A stretch of DNA of 64,000 nt from a virus: positions 31,654-95,653 of the IMG/VR virus record IMGVR_UViG_3300045116_000451; one strand, given 5' to 3'. The notes below the pieces were generated by a model that was given only the letters and a program-made list of their open reading frames with translations, ran no database searches and had not been told where the DNA came from. This document shows, piece after piece, positions 41,871 to 49,707 of this stretch (position 1 is the first letter of the stretch; every line of letters begins with the position of its first letter). Both the position numbers and the translations under genes were made by a program.

Positions 41871-42496
41871 CGTTTGTTTCCTTTCGTTCGACTGAATCGG
41901 CCGCCCTTTGCGGGTACTACTTTCATCGGAATGCCGTCGGGCTCTCGCACGCGAGAAGTCAGGGGCGCCTTCCCCGGAAGCAACTGGAACTTGGACAACG
42001 GAGCGACGGAGCCGAGCCCCTTCGTTCGGACGTCGATCTGGGCCTGCAAGATGGCCGCGACGGCGTCCAGGTTCTGCCCCCGAGCGATGGCCAGCGTGTT
42101 GACGAGTTCGACCAGGGACGGCATCGGTGGCACTGCGGGCTGCGGCTTGGACATCGCGGTCAGGGCGTTGACGATCTCACGGATCGCCGTGACCGCGAAC
42201 GTCTCCTTGTCGTTTCTCGGACCGGTAACGGGCGCCATTGGTTGACCGACGTCGGAGTCGGCTTCGACCGTGTAGATGTTCGAACCGAACGAGCGTCTGC
42301 GTGAAAGGATTTCCGCGCCCGACACGAGAAGCAGCACCTGCTGCGCGAGTTTGGACAGCGCTTCGAGTTCGTGGCAGGTGCGCGCGGTCAGGTCGCCTTC
42401 GAGGAGCCCGCGCATCTTCGCCTGGATGGCGACGAGAATTCTCCTGTCGACGGGTTTGAGTGACCTTGGCGAACCGGAGGAGACGGGTGCGTTCAT
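41867..42496 (-). CDS. Hypothetical helical protein, 209 aa
   Basis: Starts at ATG 42496 behind AAGGAAACGATCG. It is mostly helical with Leu-rich heptad-like stretches (CHELEALSKLAQQVLLLV; LVELVNTLAIARGQNLDAVAAIL) and a basic C-terminus. It could be an oligomeric DNA-associated factor downstream of the resolvase; inference only. Confidence 0.6.
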   Translation of the reverse strand: MNAPVSSGSPRSLKPVDRRILVAIQAKMRGLLEGDLTARTCHELEALSKLAQQVLLLVSGAEILSRRRSFGSNIYTVEADSDVGQPMAPVTGPRNDKETFAVTAIREIVNALTAMSKPQPAVPPMPSLVELVNTLAIARGQNLDAVAAILQAQIDVRTKGLGSVAPLSKFQLLPGKAPLTSRVREPDGIPMKVVPAKGGRFSRTKGNKR

Positions 42497-42538
42497 CGAT
42501 CGTTTCCTTCCTGCATGTCGGTTGAATCGCTTCGGCTA

Positions 42539-42973
42539 TCACGGCTCCTGGCGTGACGCGGATCTTGCCCTGCCGCGACGGGCTTTCGGTTTGGGCTCGA
42601 ACCCGGTCGGATCGAGCACGGTCACTTGGACGTTCACTCCGGCCCGGCCCTTCGTTTTGTTGATGAGTGAGGACGTGACCTGCCGGTCGTCCTGCCACAG
42701 CACGCCGTTGCCGGCGTCCATCACGGTCGCGAGCAGCTTGTCGACGTCACCGGCCGTGGACTTGGGGCAAAAAGCCGACACGCTCAGCGCGTACGAGGCG
42801 TCCAGCGGCCAACCGCGCGGACGGGCGCAACGCATCGCGAGCCCTAGGCCGTCACGACACTTCACGTAGTCGCGGTCCATGTACGCGGCGCCGCGCTTGA
42901 GCACGCGCGGTCGTGGCTGCGGGACAAGTCGAATAATCTTCGATTGAAACCCGATCATGATCGGAAATCTCAT
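42539..42973 (-). CDS. rusA: RusA-like Holliday-junction resolvase
   Basis: The 144-residue size and the core segment fit RusA. YALSVSAFCPKSTAGDVDKL gives Asp76 and Asp78, and VLWQDDRQV gives Asp95 and Asp96. These correspond to the acidic catalytic set that binds metal and cuts four-way junctions symmetrically. It would resolve recombination intermediates before packaging. ATG 42973 is served by a consensus promoter 44 bp upstream, divergent from CRISPR array 1. Confidence 0.85.
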   Translation of the reverse strand: MRFPIMIGFQSKIIRLVPQPRPRVLKRGAAYMDRDYVKCRDGLGLAMRCARPRGWPLDASYALSVSAFCPKSTAGDVDKLLATVMDAGNGVLWQDDRQVTSSLINKTKGRAGVNVQVTVLDPTGFEPKPKARRGRARSASRQEP

Positions 42974-43016
42974 CGTTAACGATTCCTTGTGCGGCTTGTT
43001 CAGGCCCGACGTCGCA

Positions 43017-43045
43017 AGTTTACGCATACGAAACGCGACCGTCAA
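43017..43045 (-). promoter_or_regulatory. Consensus promoter with A-tract for rusA
   Basis: TTGACG (43040-43045), a 17-bp spacer and TAAACT (43017-43022) lie on the - strand, with a run of seven A directly upstream that resembles an UP element. It is one of the strongest promoters in the window. Confidence 0.7.
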
Positions 43046-43269
43046 GCTTTTTTTCACCCGGGCCGTCTCGTCGGAGGACGTCGAGATCCCACATGACGCG
43101 CCGGCGCCCGGGACCTCTCGCAACTCAGAAAACTCTAAACAAAACGCCAGGATAAGTGCTTGCGGGCTCGAGCAATCGCCGTCCCGCAGCTGCGAAAGAG
43201 GCCAGGAAGTAGAAACCGCTCGCAAGAGCTTGCGGAACGCATCGAAACGACGTATGTTCTACGTGACCC
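43046..43269 (+). ncRNA. Leader of CRISPR array 1, possible small RNA
   Basis: No protein is credible in these 224 bases, which are richer in A than the surroundings (around 43127-43150). A stem GC-TGCGGG/CCCGCAGC with one bulge lies at 43159-43190. A second structured element (CCGC...GCGG) is at 43216-43235. The stretch GCGGGCTCG differs by one inserted G from the complement of the repeat's 3' arm (GCGGCTCG), so a tracrRNA-like role is possible but weakly supported. The 3' part carries the array promoter. Confidence 0.4.
43230..43258 (+). promoter_or_regulatory. Promoter of CRISPR array 1
   Basis: TTGCGG (43230-43235), a 17-bp spacer and TATGTT (43253-43258) predict a start about 43265, four to five bases before the first repeat. 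This fixes + strand transcription of the array and makes the leader of the pre-crRNA almost nil. Confidence 0.6.
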
Positions 43270-43940
43270 ATCTAAACCCCATCGCGGCGGGCAACGAGCC
43301 GCGACGGGTGCTGCGGCGCCTTGCGCGGCCGGAAGTCGGCGCATCTAAACCCCATCGCGGCGGGCAACGAGCCGCGACCAGCCCACCGGCGCCGAAGGGG
43401 ATGTCGATCATGGCATCTAAACCCCATCGCGGCGGGCAACGAGCCGCGACGGCGTTGCCCAGATCGGTCAGCGGCCGGACGCCGTCGGATCTAAACCCCA
43501 TCGCGGCGGGCAACGAGCCGCGACTGCGCCGGCGGCGCCGACGGCCCGCCTGGCGTGTACGATCTAAACCCCATCGCGGCGGGCAAGGAACCGCGACGCC
43601 AGCGTCCCTCGGGCCCGAGGCCGGCCATGCCCGATCTCAATCCCATCGCGGCGGGCAAGGAGCCGCGACATCACGCATCGCACGACACCTCGGCCAAGGT
43701 CCGACCGAATCTAAACCCCATCACGGCGGGCAAGAAGCCGCGACAAGAGCAGCAGGGAGTAACTCGTAACTCTATCGCGGCGGGCAAGGAGCCGCGCCCG
43801 AGCACGCCACCGGCTGGGTGCGCGTCGCCATCGGGATCTCAACCCCATCGCGGCGGGCAAGGAGCCGCGACGCGTGGGGCGTCCATATCACCCCGACGCA
43901 TCGCATCTAAACTCCATCGCGGCGAGCAATGAGCCGCGAC
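43270..43940 (+). CRISPR. CRISPR array 1: 10 repeats of 36 bp, 9 spacers
   Basis: Repeats start at 43270, 43343, 43415, 43489, 43562, 43634, 43709, 43763, 43836 and 43905. The consensus begins ATCTAAACCCC, continues ATCGCGGCGGGC and ends AACGAGCCGCGAC. CGCGGC near the middle pairs with GCCGCG at the 3' end. Spacers are 33-39 bp except spacer 7 (43745-43762), which is only 18 bp. Repeats 1-4 are identical; 5-10 accumulate changes (AAGGAGCC variants, repeat 8 strongly altered). So the promoter-proximal end is the young end. Only 25 bp separate the last repeat from the next gene. Confidence 0.97.
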
Positions 43941-43965
43941 CCAGGTGATCGCGCAGCATCGCGAT

Positions 43966-44736
43966 TCATACGGAAACAGCGTCCCAGCCTTCGGGCGCCT
44001 TTGCGCTCGCCCGGTACGACAAGAGCGCGGACGGGATCCAGCCGAGCACCTTGCGACCACGACGACCCGGCTTCGGCGAAAGATCCGTGAGCCAAAGCTC
44101 TCCGGTGCGTTCCTCGAACAGGTGCATCTGAAGCTTCACGCATTGCAGCCCGCCGTGGTCCTCGTCAACCTGCCCGGCCTCGACGAACTCGTAGGTGTCC
44201 TCGCCAACCTGGCTCACGGGCATGAGCGCGTGCTCGATCCCGCCGAAGTCCTCGCCCGAGCTGCGGCAGCCGATGACCATGTAGTCGCCTAGGGAAGGGC
44301 GCAGGTTCACAAGCCCCGGCAGACCGGCCACGCGCTGCCAGGCAGCCATCTTCTTCGCGTACTCGATCGCGCGAGTGACCGCGTAGCGGAGCGGTCCCGG
44401 GATCGGGTAGTAGGGCTCGTAGAGGCACACGGCGTCCACGCCACATAGCGCGTGCACGTGCTCGAGAAACAAACCGCAGGTGGAAATGCCTTCTTTCTTC
44501 GCGATGCTGAACGGCCGCTTCAGAAGGTAGCTCGGGATGCCAGGGCCCAGAGCGTCGTGAAACGACTCAAACAACTCGGGCACGCCCGCGCTCAGGTAGC
44601 GGCACCGGATGGCGTGCGCGATCATGATCCGCGCGGCGGCAAACCCGTCCGCCGGCGGCGAGGGCACTTCGACGAGAGGCGTCGTGTGATCGATGCCGAG
44701 CCAGGTCCACGTGTCGGTCGGAGGCGAGAACGTCAT
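43966..44736 (-). CDS. NlpC/P60-like cysteine hydrolase candidate, 256 aa
   Basis: A Cys at the start of a helix (GISTCGLFLEHVHALCG, Cys87) and a later LGDYMVIG followed by GGIEHALMPV (His169) have the order and spacing of NlpC/P60-type papain-like hydrolases. Such enzymes cut peptidoglycan peptides or act as amidases. It could be a virion lytic enzyme, a lysin or a protease. It is coupled to the two beta-rich genes upstream. Catalysis is inferred, and the similarity is modest. Confidence 0.55.
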   Translation of the reverse strand: MTFSPPTDTWTWLGIDHTTPLVEVPSPPADGFAAARIMIAHAIRCRYLSAGVPELFESFHDALGPGIPSYLLKRPFSIAKKEGISTCGLFLEHVHALCGVDAVCLYEPYYPIPGPLRYAVTRAIEYAKKMAAWQRVAGLPGLVNLRPSLGDYMVIGCRSSGEDFGGIEHALMPVSQVGEDTYEFVEAGQVDEDHGGLQCVKLQMHLFEERTGELWLTDLSPKPGRRGRKVLGWIPSALLSYRASAKAPEGWDAVSV

Positions 44737-44744
44737 CGAAGCGC

Positions 44745-45770
44745 CTACGCGGGCATGACGCCCGAGATGACGCGCACGCCCGTGTCGATCGGCGGATTCT
44801 TTGGCGACGGGGCGCCCATGGCCCCGATCCCGAACATGACCGAGAACGCCCAGTCCTCACCGCCCACGCAGTTGCCTTCGGAATCGATGATGAAGCTCCA
44901 GTCCCGCGGCTCGTGCAGCCCCATCGTCAGCTCGTCGTCCAGGTTGTACTTGTAGCACTCGACCGCGAACTCGTTGCCGAGGCACTTCAGGAACTTCGGC
45001 AAGAACGTCGCCGTCAGGCAGTTGAACGAGTCGGCCGGGTTGTCCGGGAACGTGATGCCAGGGAAGTTCGGATCGAAGACGCCCTGCTGGTAGTCCATCG
45101 TTTGCACGGCATCGGTCGACGTCGCTCCCGGGTACCGAGGCGATCGAGTCGTGACGCCGGAGTCCGTCGGGATGGCGACCGAGTCCGTGAACAGGCCCCC
45201 GTAGAAGGGGGCTCGGAGGCGCGTCGTGTGCGATGGCGAGAAGAACACGGGCGCTGGCCGAGCATACGTCACCGCCTCGGCGCTTGCCGGGATGACCGTG
45301 CGGCTTCCGCTGACGAGCAGCGACGGCCGGCCCGGGACCATGCCGACGCGAGAGTCCGCCGCTCCCAGGCTCGCCTTGCCGATCCCGAACGGAGCCCGCG
45401 CGTGCGTTCGGCGCGTGTAGTCGGCCGCGCTTCGCTCGCGCCAAATGACGCGCCAGACGTACACCCACTGCGCCGTTTCATCGAGCGTCACGCGCTTGGG
45501 AACGAGCGGGAAGAGCACGAGCATGGTCGAGCCGATCGGGACGGGCACGAACTTCGCGAGAAGGGGCGAGATACCCTCGGGCGGGCTCGCTCGGCGCGCT
45601 TCGGGGTCCAAGGCCGTCTCGTAGTCGGGCTGTCCCACGGGCGGGATGGTCTTCGCCTGCGGGTACGTGAACAGGATTGGCACGGATCCGGACTGCCCAT
45701 GGTAGTCGCCTTCGAACCGCCACGGGGGCCTCAGAACCTTCTCGAGCTGGGTGTCGGCGTCGTAGGACAT
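44745..45770 (-). CDS. Beta-rich hypothetical virion-type protein, 341 aa
   Basis: I start at ATG 45770 (MSYDADTQLEK), five bases after the upstream stop. A much longer open frame to 46424 exists, but its extra part is Arg/Gly-rich antisense-like sequence overlapping a better gene. The protein has many strands and Pro/Phe-rich loops (FFSPSHTTRLRAPFYGG), then a helical C-terminal part with Cys pairs. It resembles a structural protein in composition; no family recognised. Confidence 0.65.
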   Translation of the reverse strand: MSYDADTQLEKVLRPPWRFEGDYHGQSGSVPILFTYPQAKTIPPVGQPDYETALDPEARRASPPEGISPLLAKFVPVPIGSTMLVLFPLVPKRVTLDETAQWVYVWRVIWRERSAADYTRRTHARAPFGIGKASLGAADSRVGMVPGRPSLLVSGSRTVIPASAEAVTYARPAPVFFSPSHTTRLRAPFYGGLFTDSVAIPTDSGVTTRSPRYPGATSTDAVQTMDYQQGVFDPNFPGITFPDNPADSFNCLTATFLPKFLKCLGNEFAVECYKYNLDDELTMGLHEPRDWSFIIDSEGNCVGGEDWAFSVMFGIGAMGAPSPKNPPIDTGVRVISGVMPA

Positions 45771-45775
45771 GTCGT

Positions 45776-46843
45776 TCACCGGTCCGTGAGGAGCAGCTGC
45801 AGCTTGACCATCTGCGGGTCGTCCGTGGCGTTCGAGAGCGTGAGCACGGGCCGCTCTATTGGCAGCACGCCCGAAGGCAGCGAGACGGAAGCGGCCGGGA
45901 TTGAGAGCAGGTTCGAAACGGCCACCACGGGAACGATCAGGGGCTCGTTCGAGTAGTCGTCCCAATCCCAGGTGATGATGCCGCCGCCCACCGTCCCGCC
46001 CGTCACGCGAGGCAGCCACGTCCCACCGAAGAGGCGCGCCACGGCTGGCGGCGCGCCCGGCGGGTCCGTCGGCGGGAGCAAGAACGCCATGATCTCGGAG
46101 CGCCACAAGCGCCATGTCGGGCGCGCTGCGGTCTGCCGCACGGGAAACGGGTTCGCGGCGATCTGCGAGAAGAGCCACGAGCCGGTGTAGGCCCCCTCGT
46201 CGTCCCACATGACGAACGCGGGCACGGTGCACGCCGGGTGCACGTGCGTTATGCTCGCCTGCGGGTACGTCGAAACGGCGAGCTTGGCGACGAGCGAGAC
46301 GTTGATGACGGCGTCGTTCGGCGTCAGGTCCGGCACGAACCCAGGCCTGACGTAGACCTCCCAGAACGCCGGTGCCCCGGCCAGCTCGAGCACCGCCTCG
46401 TCCGTGTCCAGGTCCCCGCCCCATTGCTTCGCGGCCGCAAAGCCAGCTCCCCAGAGCCAGGCTGCGGCCTCGGTGTCCTGCGACATGAGGTTGGCCGGGC
46501 TCGGCGCGTTGAAAAGCGAACGCTTGCGCACGACGATCTCGACCGAGTCGTCGTACTGCGCCTTCACGCCCGTGCCGGGGCTGTAGAGCACCTCGGCGAA
46601 CAGCTTCAAACTGGTCGCCTGCGGCAGCGTCGTCGACGCGAACCCCTTGCTGCCAACAACGCCCGGCACGGGGGACGCGTACTCCCAGACGGCCGGCTTG
46701 TGCTGTCCGGCCACGATCATGGCGACGTCCGAGGGCTTGCCCATCCCGAAGGTCACGGTCGAACGAAACGTGCCCTGGCCGTAGTCGCGCCCCGTCGGCC
46801 TGGCCACGGCGCCGTTCGGGGGATAGCGCGTGTTGTAGTTCAT
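45776..46843 (-). CDS. Beta-rich hypothetical virion-type protein, 355 aa
   Basis: Starts at ATG 46843, nine bases after a TAGGAT -10. It is almost all strands and Pro/Gly loops (VIVRKRSLFN; PIERPVLTLSNATDDPQMVKLQLL). It pairs with the following gene as two large beta-rich products. It may be a second coat, spike or tail-like module, separate from the 18-21 kb cluster. No family recognised. Confidence 0.65.
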   Translation of the reverse strand: MNYNTRYPPNGAVARPTGRDYGQGTFRSTVTFGMGKPSDVAMIVAGQHKPAVWEYASPVPGVVGSKGFASTTLPQATSLKLFAEVLYSPGTGVKAQYDDSVEIVVRKRSLFNAPSPANLMSQDTEAAAWLWGAGFAAAKQWGGDLDTDEAVLELAGAPAFWEVYVRPGFVPDLTPNDAVINVSLVAKLAVSTYPQASITHVHPACTVPAFVMWDDEGAYTGSWLFSQIAANPFPVRQTAARPTWRLWRSEIMAFLLPPTDPPGAPPAVARLFGGTWLPRVTGGTVGGGIITWDWDDYSNEPLIVPVVAVSNLLSIPAASVSLPSGVLPIERPVLTLSNATDDPQMVKLQLLLTDR

Positions 46844-46852
46844 GCTCCTCGC

Positions 46853-46881
46853 ATCCTACGAGCCCGACCCTTCGGGCACAA
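46853..46881 (-). promoter_or_regulatory. Promoter for the 45776-43966 unit
   Basis: TTGTGC (46876-46881), a 17-bp spacer and TAGGAT (46853-46858) lie inside the 3' end of the helicase gene, nine bases before ATG 46843 with AGGAG in between. It uses the same -10 as the 17167 gene in the virion block, consistent with co-regulation. Confidence 0.55.
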
Positions 46882-48037
46882 GGGGCGCCTCGGGCTCACC
46901 GCCGTCGAGCTTCTTCTGATTTCGCTCTGCGATCATTTCGCGCAGCTGCACCAGCTCCGAACCAATCGCTAGCTGATGTTTTTTCGCGACATCCACGACG
47001 TCAAGCACGAGGCAGTCGCGCTTGCCGGACTGGGGATTAGGCCGCAAGCCTCGTCCGATCTCCTGCATGTAGAGCACCTTGGATTCGGTTGGGCGAGCCA
47101 TCACGATCGCGTCGAGCGAGGGGTCGTCGTAGCCGTGCGTGAGGATCTGGCAGTTGGTCAAAACGGGGAAGCGGCCCGTGCGGTGCGCCTTCAAGATGAG
47201 CCTGCGGTGGCGCTCTCGCATGGCCCCGTACACGGCGTACGCCTCGATGGACCTACGACGGTACGCGTTGGCAAGATCGACGGCATGCTCGACGCCGGCG
47301 CAAAATGCCAAGATGCGGCGACCCCGAAGGTTCATGATGCTCGCGTCCACGATAACGTTGTTGCGCTCCGGCGTGTTCACGGTCTTCTCGAGCAGCTTCG
47401 CGGAAAAATCGCGCTCGCCCGTGTGCTCGTTCTTGCTCGTTCGCACGGCGTCCACGTGCACGTTCGTGTCGACCCGGACGAACTTGACCGGGCACAGCCA
47501 CCCGTCGTCGATGGCGTGCTGCAGCGGGTAGTAGTACGCGACCGAGTCCCAGCCCGCGCCGGCCAGGCTCTTCTTGTCTCCGCGGAAGGGCGTCGCGGTG
47601 ACGCCTAGGTGCCATGAGTCCGCGAAGTACCAGAGCACCCGCTGGTAGCTCGGGGAGTTCGCGTAGTGGCACTCGTCCGTGATGACGACCATGAAGTGGT
47701 TCGGCATCAGGTTCGTGAGCCGGGACGGCTTCGAAATGGTCTGGATGGAGGCGACCACGACGTCACGGCTCCACTCGTCGCGGTGAGCTTTGATGACCCC
47801 GCACTGCACGCCCACGCGATTGAGCTTGTCGACCGTTTGCTCGACCAGTTCGTCGGTGTTCACGAGCACGAGGCACCGCATTCCGTTTGCTTTCGCCATG
47901 TAGATGATGAAGACGAACAGCCAGGTCTTGCCCGTGCCGGTCGGCATGGACACGATCGTGCGCTTGTGGTTCGCTTTCCACTCGTCGCGCACGGACTCGA
48001 TGGCGGCCGATTGGTAGGGGCGCAGGTCGATGCTCAT
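46856..48037 (-). CDS. SF2 DEAD/DEAH-type helicase, 393 aa
   Basis: All core motifs are present: RPYQSAAIESV, Walker A PTGTGKT (32-38), DECH (121-124), GVTATPFRG (145-152) and QEIGRGLRP (motif VI, near residue 343). The layout is that of the compact ResIII/UvsW-like helicases of phages, which unwind branched DNA. ATG 48037 overlaps the upstream stop. It is distinct from the SNF2 enzyme at 3009, so the element carries two SF2 motors. Confidence 0.85.
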   Translation of the reverse strand: MSIDLRPYQSAAIESVRDEWKANHKRTIVSMPTGTGKTWLFVFIIYMAKANGMRCLVLVNTDELVEQTVDKLNRVGVQCGVIKAHRDEWSRDVVVASIQTISKPSRLTNLMPNHFMVVITDECHYANSPSYQRVLWYFADSWHLGVTATPFRGDKKSLAGAGWDSVAYYYPLQHAIDDGWLCPVKFVRVDTNVHVDAVRTSKNEHTGERDFSAKLLEKTVNTPERNNVIVDASIMNLRGRRILAFCAGVEHAVDLANAYRRRSIEAYAVYGAMRERHRRLILKAHRTGRFPVLTNCQILTHGYDDPSLDAIVMARPTESKVLYMQEIGRGLRPNPQSGKRDCLVLDVVDVAKKHQLAIGSELVQLREMIAERNQKKLDGGEPEAPLVPEGSGS

Positions 48038-48492
48038 ACGCGCCCCTGTTTTTGGCCGCGTCGATCGGACGCATTCTGCTTTATCTCGCGGAGGGCACGA
48101 GATCGTTTCGGGGTTCCAACGCAAGCTGACCTACCGTTTAGTATGTGAAACCACGTAACGAGCCACATGCAAACGAAGTCAGATTTGTAACTGAGCTTGG
48201 CCACGGCGCGTGGCACCAGATGAGAGTCGCGTCGCCAGGAACAACGTTTGCCAGTTTTGAAGTTCACGTCCAGGATTTCAAGGGTAGCGCCTCCAACCCC
48301 GACTTTTCCGTCGTCCATCGAAAGAGCGTCGGCTTTGTCGAGCAACCGATTGAAGAGCTTCGCCGGGATGAGAAAGCCCCCTCCCTTGGACGCCAGGGGT
48401 GGCCTGACCTCGTGCTCGATGTGCACCATCCCGTCCATGTCGAGCCAGACGTACATGCCCTCCGGGTTGCTCCAACATCGAATGTAGCTCAA
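48034..48492 (-). CDS. Hypothetical protein of lower GC, 152 aa
   Basis: A TTG at 48492 overlaps the previous stop and has GGAG at a good distance. An ATG at 48456 (MYVWLDMDGMVHIEHE) is the alternative. The N-terminal half is beta-like and acidic; the C-terminal half is basic (CSWRRDSH, KRSRALREIKQ). The 3' half is clearly poorer in GC. No family recognised. It lies between two genes on the cas12 side. Confidence 0.55.
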   Translation of the reverse strand: MSYIRCWSNPEGMYVWLDMDGMVHIEHEVRPPLASKGGGFLIPAKLFNRLLDKADALSMDDGKVGVGGATLEILDVNFKTGKRCSWRRDSHLVPRAVAKLSYKSDFVCMWLVTWFHILNGRSACVGTPKRSRALREIKQNASDRRGQKQGRV

Positions 48493-49181
48493 GGGCTCGG
48501 CTCCGTTCCGGTCTGCATGAGGTTCACGAAGGTCGCAAGCGTGGGGGCGGCCGTGTACCGGACGCCGAACGTCTTGCCCGCTGTCGTGACGTGGCCGATC
48601 TTCACGAGGTGCCCCAGCATGCGCTTGAGCGCGCGATGCTTGCCCGGGTGCCCGTCGCATCCGAGCGCCGTGGACAGGTCGCGCACGCTCGCGCCTCCCT
48701 GGGTCTCGGTCAGGGCGCGCACGATCGCGATCTGTTCGGCCGCGGTGAGCCCCTGCAGCACGGAGACTGGCATGGCCGGCCTCGGGCCCGAGGGACGCCG
48801 ACGCAGAAGCTCGGCACGCCAGCGGGACTTGCGGATCCCAACCGCCTTGCCGCACGCCTCGTAATAGCTCGGATGCCGATCCGCGACGAGGCGCAGGACC
48901 TCGATCGCGATGCGGTAGGCGCGGTCGATCTCGTCGCACTGCTCGTCGATGGCCTGGTCACGGGAGATGACGAGGTCGCGACGGAGCCGCTCGATGTCGA
49001 CCGGCAGCTCCTCGGGCGCGTAGTCCCGGTAGCTGCCGCTGAGCAGTCGCTTCGCGGTCGCGAAGTCCGAGGTGAGCTTTGCCTTGCGTGCACGTATCGC
49101 GGCATCGCGCCCCTCGGTCAAACACGAAAGAAGGGTTTCGAACGGCGTTTGTTGCAGGGGCGTGTCGCTCGGGGGTGCCAT
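48489..49181 (-). CDS. Hypothetical protein with coiled coil and C-terminal winged-helix-like part, 230 aa
   Basis: A promoter places the transcript start just upstream of ATG 49181, so I prefer it to the GTG at 49205, which overlaps the promoter spacer. Helical charged segments (about 15-100) precede a C-terminal region that reads like a winged helix: LTAAEQIAIVRALTETQGG, SVRDLSTALGCDG, LKRMLGHLVKIGHVTTAGK. It may be a DNA-binding regulator. Its promoter abuts the degenerate CRISPR array, so a role linked to that locus is possible. Confidence 0.6.
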   Translation of the reverse strand: MAPPSDTPLQQTPFETLLSCLTEGRDAAIRARKAKLTSDFATAKRLLSGSYRDYAPEELPVDIERLRRDLVISRDQAIDEQCDEIDRAYRIAIEVLRLVADRHPSYYEACGKAVGIRKSRWRAELLRRRPSGPRPAMPVSVLQGLTAAEQIAIVRALTETQGGASVRDLSTALGCDGHPGKHRALKRMLGHLVKIGHVTTAGKTFGVRYTAAPTLATFVNLMQTGTEPSP

Positions 49182-49191
49182 GATTTCGCGA

Positions 49192-49221
49192 ACCGTATCA
49201 GTCACAAGGGGGCGATGTCAA
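49192..49221 (-). promoter_or_regulatory. Strong promoter beside the degenerate CRISPR array
   Basis: TTGACA (49216-49221), an 18-bp spacer and TACGGT (49192-49197) lie ten bases before ATG 49181. The -35 is consensus. The nearest repeat of the degenerate array ends 33 bp upstream. Confidence 0.6.
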
Positions 49222-49254
49222 GCCCCGGCGGTTGTTTTGCGTCGAGGACCGGAT

Positions 49255-49435
49255 GTCGCGGTTTCTTGCCCGCCGCGATGGGGTTGAGATCGGCACGGCA
49301 GCGGGTACCGGGTGTGGAGTGGACGCAGTCGCAGCTTCGTGCCCACTGCGATGGGGTTGAGAGGCTGGGCGCTCGGTGGCGCCCCCGTCCGCATCACACG
49401 TCGCAGCTTCTTGCCAGGCGCGATGGGAAACGAAC
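49255..49435 (-). CRISPR. Degenerate CRISPR array: 3 repeats, 2 spacers
   Basis: Repeats at 49255-49290, 49328-49363 and 49400-49435, with spacers of 37 and 36 bp. On the + strand they start GTCGC(G/A)G and keep GCGATGGG. The first ends GGGGTTGAGAT; the third is badly eroded (GGGAAACGAAC). Orientation is inferred as - from the better arrays. These are probably the old, promoter-distal end of array 2, separated from it by a small gene. Confidence 0.85.
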
Positions 49436-49447
49436 CGACGTCCGTGT

Positions 49448-49690
49448 TCATTTGAGGACGTAGCGTTTCAGTTCGCATTTTGCCAGTGTTGAATACTTTG
49501 GAAACGTGCTCTCAACACCGAACTTCGGGTTCGAGGTGAGAGAATAAATGCGACCACAAGAGGGGCATCTTACTACCACGTCGTGGCTGCACCACCGTAC
49601 AGCGATTCGCTCTCCACAATCACACAGCCTGTCTTCTTCGTCCATGCACACTAGACGTTGAATCTCGGCAATTGATGCCAAAGGTTTCAT
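49448..49690 (-). CDS. Zinc-ribbon microprotein nested in the CRISPR array, 80 aa
   Basis: ATG 49690 has AGGAG five bases upstream and begins 18 bases after the last repeat of array 2. Cys residues LCDCGE, RWCSHD and RCPSCG form a likely zinc ribbon at 23-46; the C-terminus is Lys/Tyr-rich. GC is far lower than the surroundings, suggesting insertion. It is co-directional with cas12 and array 2. It might be an accessory factor or simply cargo; no family recognised. Confidence 0.6.
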   Translation of the reverse strand: MKPLASIAEIQRLVCMDEEDRLCDCGERIAVRWCSHDVVVRCPSCGRIYSLTSNPKFGVESTFPKYSTLAKCELKRYVLK

Positions 49691-49707
49691 GACTACTCCT
49701 ACTGTTG

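Noticed and set aside
43966-44736. Adenain-type protease for the L-x-GLG sites
   Set aside because: The order is Cys before His, as in NlpC/P60 and transglutaminases, not His-Asp-Cys as in adenain. No adenain candidate is visible in the window.
45771-46424. N-terminal extension of the 44745 gene to 559 aa
   Set aside because: The extra part overlaps the 45776 gene in another frame and looks like shadow sequence. ATG 45770 directly follows the upstream stop.
49650-49707. A + strand promoter for array 2 (TTGATG with ACTCCT or TACTCC)
   Set aside because: The -10 is poor, and the direction conflicts with repeat decay and with the orientation fixed for array 1.
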